Part shown: in pieces, positions 1 through 2,957 of the stretch
Position numbering within the stretch: position 1 is the first letter of the stretch
Layout: every line of letters begins with the position of its first letter
Source: Candidatus Parcubacteria bacterium
Lineage (GTDB): Bacteria; Patescibacteriota; Minisyncoccia; Phycocordibacterales; UBA1006
Direction of reading: 5' to 3'
DNA: 5,266 bases
Assembly: GCA_027031875.1 (NCBI GenBank)
Contig: JALVPH010000031.1
Coordinates: 1-5,266, forward strand
Position numbers and translations under genes: made by a program
Notes under the pieces: model-generated
What the model was told of the DNA's origin: nothing
The model's database searches: none
Seen by the model: the letters and a program-made list of their open reading frames with translations, nothing else

Positions 1-4
1 GAGG
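1..4 (+). promoter_or_regulatory. Shine-Dalgarno GAGG before rbfA
   Basis: GAGG lies five bases before the TTG at position 10, a normal Shine-Dalgarno spacing, and this supports TTG as the start. The reading frame stays open to the window edge, so a start further upstream cannot be excluded. It is the only clear Shine-Dalgarno seen before a gene here; the three - strand genes with visible starts lack one. Confidence 0.5.
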
Positions 5-9
5 AAAAA

Positions 10-312
10 TTGAATGAACGGATGAAAAGAATCATCTCAGAGTTTATCGAGAGAGAATCGAACAGGATGTCACTCATCACAGTGACACGCTGTAAGATTA
101 GTAAAGATAGAGAATTGTTGAAAGTTTACTTTACTGTCCTCCCTGAATCGGAGGAGCAGAAAGTGCTCTCATTTTTGAACAGGAAGAAATGGGAGGCGAG
201 GGACTACCTCAAGAAACGTATCCGTACACGTGTCATACCAAAGCTCGTCTTCACCATCGATGAGGGTGAAAAGAATCGTCAAAAAATTGACCAATTACTG
301 AGAGAAGTATAA
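10..312 (+). CDS. rbfA: Ribosome-binding factor A (RbfA)
   Basis: RbfA is a small single-domain KH-type protein that binds the 30S subunit and helps late maturation of 16S rRNA, notably its 5' helix region. The 100-residue product shows the family pattern: an N-terminal helix (residues 4-18), the strand LITVTRCKISKD (22-33), the strand LLKVYFTVLP (36-45), a helix with YLKKRIRTR (66-74), then the signature VIPKLVFTIDEG (75-86) and a C-terminal helix KIDQLLREV. The length fits the short end of the family (about 100-130 residues). TTG at 10 is preferred because it has a GAGG five bases upstream and gives a normal RbfA N-terminus; the frame is open to the left edge, so the true start could lie outside. 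Two tRNA genes follow on the same strand. No terminator with a T-run separates them, so read-through into the tRNAs is possible. Confidence 0.88.
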   Translation: MNERMKRIISEFIERESNRMSLITVTRCKISKDRELLKVYFTVLPESEEQKVLSFLNRKKWEARDYLKKRIRTRVIPKLVFTIDEGEKNRQKIDQLLREV

Positions 313-351
313 TGTAGGGTGTGGGTAGTGTACATTTTTCTATTCCGCGTG

Positions 352-397
352 GGGTATACCTAGCACTAGATTAAAAATCTAGTGCTGGGGCGGGAAT
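352..397 (-). repeat. Palindromic inverted repeat, copy 1 (left of tRNAs)
   Basis: On the - strand this reads ATTCCCGCCC, then a palindrome with arms CCTAGCACTAGATT and its complement (359-372 and 376-389, one T-G wobble, loop AAA), then TATACCC. It matches copy 2 (770-818) in inverted orientation at all but one aligned base, with 3 extra bases in copy 2. The ATTCCCGCCC end is identical to the T-stem 3' strand of both tRNAs here. Beyond the other end the - strand continues CCCACGC, the same seven bases as the 3' acceptor of tRNA-Cys. It occupies much of the 103-bp gap between rbfA and tRNA-Cys (313-415), in which I see no convincing tRNA promoter. There is no T-run, so it is not a standard terminator. 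Confidence 0.85.
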
Positions 398-415
398 ACT
401 CCCACATTTTAATAA

Positions 416-487
416 GGCGTGGTGGCGAAGTGGAAACGCTGCGGTCTGCAAAACCGCCATGCGCGGGTTCGATTCCCGCCCACGCCT
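416..487 (+). tRNA. tRNA-Cys (anticodon GCA)
   Basis: A full cloverleaf can be folded by eye. Acceptor GGCGTGG (416-422) pairs CCACGCC (480-486), and the discriminator is T487, the U73 expected for tRNA-Cys. The D stem is GCG/CGC (425-427, 437-439). The anticodon stem GCGGT/ACCGC (441-445, 453-457) closes the loop CTGCAAA with GCA at 448-450. The T stem is GCGGG/CCCGC (463-467, 475-479) with the seven-base loop TTCGATT. CCA is not encoded, so a CCA-adding enzyme is needed. tRNA-Leu starts nine bases downstream, so the two are very likely one transcript. Confidence 0.97.
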
Positions 488-495
488 CTTGGTAT

Positions 496-577
496 GCCGA
501 GGTGGTGGAATTGGTAGACACGGAGGACTTAAAATCCTTTGCCTTCGGGCGTGCGGGTTCAATTCCCGCCCTCGGCA
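496..577 (+). tRNA. tRNA-Leu (anticodon TAA)
   Basis: Class II tRNA with a long variable arm. Acceptor GCCGAGG (496-502) pairs CCTCGGC (570-576), and the discriminator is A577, as in leucine tRNAs. The D stem is GTG/CAC (505-507, 519-521). The anticodon stem 523-527/535-539 closes the loop CTTAAAA with TAA at 530-532. The variable arm is GCC-TTCG-GGC (541-550). The T stem is GCGGG/CCCGC (553-557, 565-569) with loop TTCAATT. CCA is not encoded. Its last 20 bases recur downstream, interrupted by a palindrome (768-827). Confidence 0.97.
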
Positions 578-769
578 CAAGCGAAGCGCAGTGCGCAGGG
601 AGAAAAAATGCCTGCGCATTTTTTCGTCGGGAATTGAAGGGAGCGAGTATATGTTTTTGAACGAAGTGAAAAAACATTCGAGCGTCGGGGTCGAGGCGAT
701 GAGATGAGACGCGAGCTGATACTTTTCGCAGAAAAGTATCAGCGAAGCTCGAATCCATCGCGGTGACCA
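578..769 (+). other. Hairpin-rich spacer after tRNA-Leu, possible structured RNA or cassette
   Basis: About 190 bp with no credible protein gene but unusually dense inverted repeats. ATGTTTTT/AAAAACAT (651-658/670-677) encloses ACGAAGT. GCTGATACTTTTC/GAAAAGTATCAGC (715-727/731-743) is a perfect 13-bp stem with a 3-base loop. GCGATG/CATCGC (696-701/756-761) and GGTC/GACC (689-692/765-768) nest around that stem. CGGGAATTG/CAATTCCCG (628-636/768-776) can close the whole region. ATTCGAGC/GCTCGAAT (676-683/747-754) is an alternative or pseudoknot pairing. The nesting suggests a folded RNA or a single-strand DNA element. It lies between the tRNA-Leu 3' end and a duplicate of that end, as an integrated cassette would. 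No known RNA family or integron attC pattern is recognised. Confidence 0.5.
592..624 (+). terminator. Intrinsic terminator of the tRNA-Cys/tRNA-Leu unit
   Basis: Perfect GC-rich stem TGCGCAGG/CCTGCGCA (592-599/611-618) followed at once by six T (619-624), 15 bases after the tRNA-Leu end. An alternative 10-bp stem, GAAAAAATGC/GCATTTTTTC (602-611/616-625), is also perfect and would make the site work in both directions. Confidence 0.75.
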
Positions 770-827
770 ATTCCCGCCCTAGCACTAGATTTTTATAATC
801 TAGTGCTAGGATATACCCTCGGCACAA
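768..827 (+). repeat. Duplicate of the tRNA-Leu 3' end, split by the palindrome
   Basis: CAATTCCCGCCC (768-779) is identical to tRNA-Leu 560-571, and CCCTCGGCACAA (816-827) is identical to 569-580. Together they rebuild the last 21 bases of tRNA-Leu and its flank. They are separated by a 36-bp palindromic insert (780-815), with CCC present on both sides of it. No D arm or anticodon arm precedes the fragment, so it is not a second tRNA gene. The break falls between the T-stem 3' strand and the acceptor 3' strand. Confidence 0.8.
770..818 (+). repeat. Palindromic inverted repeat, copy 2 (right of tRNAs)
   Basis: The arms CCTAGCACTAGATT (778-791) and AATCTAGTGCTAGG (797-810) are perfectly complementary over 14 bp with loop TTTAT. 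The palindrome is preceded by ATTCCCGCCC and followed by ATATACCC. It is the inverted partner of 352-397, so the two tRNA genes and the hairpin spacer form a unit of about 467 bp with TATACCC-type outer ends. Confidence 0.85.
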
Positions 828-830
828 AGA

Positions 831-853
831 AAACCGGCATATACCGGTTTTTT
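831..853. terminator. Bidirectional intrinsic terminator
   Basis: Stem AAACCGG/CCGGTTT (831-837/844-850) with loop CATATA, followed by T to 853 on the + strand and preceded by A on the other. It sits between the split tRNA-Leu 3' copy and the stop codon of the - strand membrane protein, so it can end transcription from both sides. It may be the original tRNA terminator, displaced when the spacer arose; that is inference. Confidence 0.7.
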
Positions 854-1217
854 AAAAACATTCAATTATATCTTTTATCCCTGCTCTGCAGGAATACTCG
901 TCCACCGCAGCCATTCCCACGAAAACGGCAACGGCGAACAGAATCGATGCCCATCTACTTATATTTGCCTCCCCCGACAGCACAAACATCATAAATAAGA
1001 ATGAGACAGCTAAGCCGATGAGCATGCTCACCTGCGCGATCTGATGGAGGAATTTACTTTTCCTCCATAATGCTACGAATACCATGGCAAATGGTATCAT
1101 AGCCATGAGGATGGCTTTCAGCACATCCTCTACCCCCTCAAGCATATAAGAAAAGGGGATGACGAAGGAGAGATAAGAAATCCCTCCTAAGATAAAAAAA
1201 TTTTTGAATGCTTTCAT
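852..1217 (-). CDS. Small four-helix membrane protein, unknown family
   Basis: The 121-residue product is strongly hydrophobic, with four likely membrane helices at about residues 7-24, 33-51, 61-80 and 87-105, short charged turns (WRKSKF at 51-56) and a polar C-terminus with DEYSCRAGIKDIIECF. There is no signal-peptide cleavage pattern beyond the first helix, and no catalytic motif or family signature that I recognise. ATG at 1217 is chosen because it precedes the first helix and has a promoter-like -10 eight bases upstream; there is no Shine-Dalgarno. The gene is convergent with the tRNA genes and ends in the terminator at 831-853. Its neighbours give no hint of function. The amino acid pattern, with hydrophobic blocks separated by charged turns, argues that it is a real gene rather than a chance frame. 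Confidence 0.75.
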   Translation of the reverse strand: MKAFKNFFILGGISYLSFVIPFSYMLEGVEDVLKAILMAMIPFAMVFVALWRKSKFLHQIAQVSMLIGLAVSFLFMMFVLSGEANISRWASILFAVAVFVGMAAVDEYSCRAGIKDIIECF

Positions 1218-1225
1218 GTTCTTAA

Positions 1226-1253
1226 ATTTTAAAGTTCGTTATTAACTTATCAG
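1226..1253 (-). promoter_or_regulatory. Candidate promoter of the membrane-protein gene
   Basis: On the - strand, CTGATA (1248-1253) lies 16 bases before TAAAAT (1226-1231), which differs from TATAAT at one base. Eight bases separate the -10 from the ATG, so transcription would start at or within a few bases of the start codon. This agrees with the absence of a Shine-Dalgarno. Confidence 0.45.
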
Positions 1254-1267
1254 AGAGGGAGTTTGAC

Positions 1268-1276
1268 TTATCCACA
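1268..1276 (+). promoter_or_regulatory. Single consensus DnaA box TTATCCACA
   Basis: TTATCCACA is an exact match to the strong DnaA-binding consensus. It lies just upstream of the candidate promoter of the membrane protein. No second box and no AT-rich unwinding region is evident nearby, so it is not an origin by itself. It could be a regulatory DnaA site or a chance match. Confidence 0.3.
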
Positions 1277-1292
1277 GATTCTTCTGTTTTAT

Positions 1293-1335
1293 AGAATAGA
1301 GCGGGCGAGGGTTTTACCCTCGCCCACCCTATTCT
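1293..1335. repeat. Long GC-rich hairpin
   Basis: The inner stem GGGCGAGGG/CCCTCGCCC (1303-1311/1317-1325) has loop TTTTA. The outer stem AGAATAG/CTATTCT (1293-1299/1329-1335) is separated from it by small internal loops. No T-run follows, so a dispersed REP-type palindrome is more likely than a terminator. Confidence 0.6.
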
Positions 1336-1358
1336 TTACCACCCAACGAACTGATAAC

Positions 1359-1381
1359 TCACGATCGTAATTTATAAGATC
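1359..1381 (-). repeat. Direct repeat, copy A (ACGATCGTAA core)
   Basis: A 23-bp unit, TCACGATCGTAA followed by TTTATAAGATC, matching copy B (1425-1447) at 21 of 23 bases in the same orientation. It contains the 8-bp palindrome ACGATCGT. The starts of A and B are exactly 66 bp apart. Confidence 0.6.
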
Positions 1382-1424
1382 TACCTCTCTCTCAACACCA
1401 TCATCCTAAAAATGGTCTGATTCT

Positions 1425-1447
1425 TCACGATCGTAAATTGTAAGATC
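1425..1447 (-). repeat. Direct repeat, copy B (ACGATCGTAA core)
   Basis: Partner of copy A. On the - strand it reads DLTIYDREES within a short open frame (ATG at 1474, or ATG at 1510, stop TAG at 1406-1408). Copy A read in the same frame gives DLINYDRELS. The two are separated by 22 codons including that TAG. This could be the wreck of a gene with peptide repeats or a DNA repeat that happens to be open. Confidence 0.55.
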
Positions 1448-1512
1448 AAATTTTCCTTTACTATTTGCTGTCATTTTACATTGTATGTACTCGCATAGAA
1501 TGAAATTCATGA

Positions 1513-1541
1513 GGGGAGGCGGTGCATTCCACCGCCTCTCC
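1513..1541. repeat. GC-rich hairpin
   Basis: Stem GAGGCGGTG/CACCGCCTC (1516-1524/1530-1538) with loop CATTC, extended outward by three more pairs, one of them a G-T wobble. No T-run follows. It resembles the 1293-1335 hairpin in size and GC-rich arms but not in sequence. Confidence 0.55.
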
Positions 1542-1660
1542 TGCCATTCCCTATTCTCACTATATCACCAGTGTCTTAACCTGCATACCAACGGACAAAT
1601 TCAAAATATGAGAATATCACCACTTGCACCAGCAAACCAAACTACGTGCTTATTCTCTAG

Positions 1661-1681
1661 ATTCCGCACCAAGTGCGGAAT
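1661..1681. repeat. REP-like palindrome ATTCCGCAC...GTGCGGAAT
   Basis: Perfect 9-bp arms ATTCCGCAC/GTGCGGAAT with loop CAA, preceded by CTAG and followed by GACAAAG. The pattern of a GC-rich hairpin framed by ATTCC and GGAATGACA is of the kind found as dispersed intergenic palindromes in many bacteria. It is likely a genome-wide repeat. Confidence 0.6.
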
Positions 1682-1724
1682 GACAAAGAAGGTATATAGC
1701 TCGGGAGTTAATTTACTAGCAACG

Positions 1725-1740
1725 ACTCATGATTGTAATT
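1725..1740 (-). repeat. Diverged third copy of the direct repeat
   Basis: ACTCATGATTGTAATT matches ACTCACGATCGTAATT (1357-1372) at 14 of 16 positions; both differences are C to T, which removes the ACGATCGT palindrome. It has the same orientation as copies A and B. Confidence 0.35.
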
Positions 1741-1750
1741 AGTGCATAGT

Positions 1751-1777
1751 AAAAAAGGAGAATTACTTCTCCTTTTT
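1751..1777 (-). terminator. Intrinsic terminator overlapping the 3' end of the HTH gene
   Basis: Stem GGAGAA/TTCTCC (1757-1762/1767-1772) with the TAA stop codon inside the four-base loop, followed on the - strand by six T (complement of 1751-1756). The five T of 1773-1777 form the opposite flank and encode the lysine-rich C-terminus. Confidence 0.7.
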
Positions 1778-2842
1778 CTTATCGCAAAACTTTTTACGGA
1801 TTTTTGGAGTTACATCATACCTTCCGTCTTCCAAACGCTTGAAGTACTCCTTATTTGAAATATTCACAATAATCGTATTCTCTTTGAGGTAACGTTCTTT
1901 AAGAACCGCTTCAATAATCTCCTGCTTTGTGAGTGGACCTTTTTCACAGATAATCTGTGCAATCACATCTTTTACAACACCTTCTCGGTACCCCCACTCA
2001 CGAAGACCATACATTCCTCGCCCTACGAGGACAAATCGATCGTCTTTAATGAGCTCATTGTGAGTTGTTGCTGGGTGTGCCTTCTTTCCAAAGGTTTTTG
2101 TGATTGCCTCTGCAACTTCACGGAAGTGCATTGGAGAACCATTCTTCTTCATAATGAGGTAAGCGTAATCTCGCACTCCACGAACAGAAATATTCTTTGA
2201 GCGAGCGAGTCCCCAGTCTCCAAGTGGATTTGGTTTAAGTTGCTTAGAAAGCTTAAGGAAACTCTTTGCAATGTTTTCATCAATTTTTCCATCCTCTACT
2301 CCGTCAAGTGCATCAAGGAAACGGAGAATCATCTCTTCTTCTGCGAGTATCTCCTCTTCTGAGAGATTTGTATGAAGCCTCTTGAGTGCATTATGAACCT
2401 TTTCAGCAATCTCATGATTCACAGACCAACGTGTGTGAAAATGATCATTTTCTTTGTGCTTTTTGAAGCGAGGACCAATCACAAGATGAAAATGAATGTG
2501 ATTTTGCGTAAGCTTATCGTCTGATAGGTATGAAAGGAAGTGATGTTCCGCAACAATCCCTCCAAGGTCATGCATAATTTGTTCTATTTCATTGAATATC
2601 TTCTGAGCTTCTTCAAAGGTTTTTGAACGCTTAATTGCTTTTAATGCTGCCTCCTGAATCTGACGAACACGCTCACGAGTAATCCCATACTCCTTCCCAA
2701 TAGATTCAAGTGTCCTCTTTTCAGGTTTCTCAAGTCCGTACCTATTTTTAATAATATATTGCTCTCTATCCTTAAGCTCTTTTATCAACTTTTTCGTTGA
2801 TTGCTGAGGTTTAAAACTCAATTTAACTTTCTTTTTTGCCAT
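1763..2842 (-). CDS. Sigma-70 region 4 / HARE-HTH DNA-binding protein
   Basis: The 359-residue product is a multi-HTH DNA-binding protein. Residues 18-73 match sigma-70 region 4, with the recognition segment TLESIGKEYGITRERVRQIQ. There is no region 2 (core-binding and -10 recognition), so it is not a complete sigma factor. Residues 222-284 (RDYAYLIMKKNGSPMHFREV...GRGMYGLREWG) resemble the HARE-HTH winged helix found in RNA polymerase delta subunits and restriction systems. Residues 288-345 look like a further winged helix. The middle (80-220) is charged and helical, of unknown role. Similar sigma-4-like proteins are common in CPR genomes; function here is inferred as a transcription regulator or polymerase-associated factor. 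ATG at 2842 opens a basic N-terminus (MAKKKVKLSFK). There is no Shine-Dalgarno. The gene has its own terminator and a candidate promoter. Confidence 0.82.
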   Translation of the reverse strand: MAKKKVKLSFKPQQSTKKLIKELKDREQYIIKNRYGLEKPEKRTLESIGKEYGITRERVRQIQEAALKAIKRSKTFEEAQKIFNEIEQIMHDLGGIVAEHHFLSYLSDDKLTQNHIHFHLVIGPRFKKHKENDHFHTRWSVNHEIAEKVHNALKRLHTNLSEEEILAEEEMILRFLDALDGVEDGKIDENIAKSFLKLSKQLKPNPLGDWGLARSKNISVRGVRDYAYLIMKKNGSPMHFREVAEAITKTFGKKAHPATTHNELIKDDRFVLVGRGMYGLREWGYREGVVKDVIAQIICEKGPLTKQEIIEAVLKERYLKENTIIVNISNKEYFKRLEDGRYDVTPKIRKKFCDKKKEK

Positions 2843-2885
2843 AGTGTGTACGTCTTATGTTAATCACTTATTAATTACGCTTGGT

Positions 2886-2913
2886 ATATTATCATACATC
2901 CTTAATAATGCAA
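2886..2913 (-). promoter_or_regulatory. Candidate promoter of the HTH gene
   Basis: On the - strand, TTGCAT (2908-2913) is 16 bases before TAATAT (2886-2891), in an AT-rich stretch between the alaS terminator and the ATG. The same -35 hexamer and spacing appear before alaS. GATAAT at 2888-2893 is an alternative -10. The leader would be about 35-40 bases. Confidence 0.35.
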
Positions 2914-2929
2914 GGAGTGTGGTGTGATT

Positions 2930-2956
2930 AAAAAAGCGAGCGATGCTCGCTTTTTT
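2930..2956. terminator. Intrinsic terminator after alaS
   Basis: Perfect stem GCGAGC/GCTCGC (2936-2941/2945-2950), loop GAT, with six A on one side and six T on the other, so it works in both directions. It lies one base past the alaS stop codon and separates alaS from the HTH gene. Confidence 0.88.
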
Positions 2957-2957
2957 A

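Larger units (their letters stand above)
1218..1762. other. Gene-poor repeat-rich intergenic region
   Basis: These 545 bases between two - strand genes contain no convincing protein gene. Short open frames on both strands run straight through the hairpins and have no family resemblance. The stretch holds the membrane-protein promoter, one DnaA box, three strong hairpins (1293-1335, 1513-1541, 1661-1681), three copies of a short direct repeat and, at the right end, the terminator of the next gene. Apart from a 22- to 34-codon frame ending at 1406 on the - strand, nothing looks translated. Confidence 0.6.

Noticed and set aside
578..776. Integron attC site or CRISPR repeat array
   Set aside because: The hairpins lack the GTTRRRY/RYYYAAC core pattern of attC, and there are no evenly spaced direct repeats as in a CRISPR array.
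366..827. Several open frames of 80-150 codons on both strands across the tRNA region
   Set aside because: They are translations of the two tRNA genes and the palindromes; phrases such as AGIEPARP/AGIEPAHGG are the usual artefact of reading tRNA genes as protein.
690..827. A second, intact tRNA-Leu gene ending at 824
   Set aside because: Only the last 21 bases of tRNA-Leu are duplicated and they are split by a palindrome; no D arm, anticodon arm or 5' acceptor precedes them.
1218..1450. A replication origin near the DnaA box
   Set aside because: Only one box is present, with no box cluster, no clear unwinding element and no dnaA or dnaN nearby.
1485..1742. An 85-codon open frame on the + strand in the gene-poor gap
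   Set aside because: It runs through two hairpin repeats and the direct repeat, has no Shine-Dalgarno and no family resemblance, and its residue pattern does not look like a folded protein.
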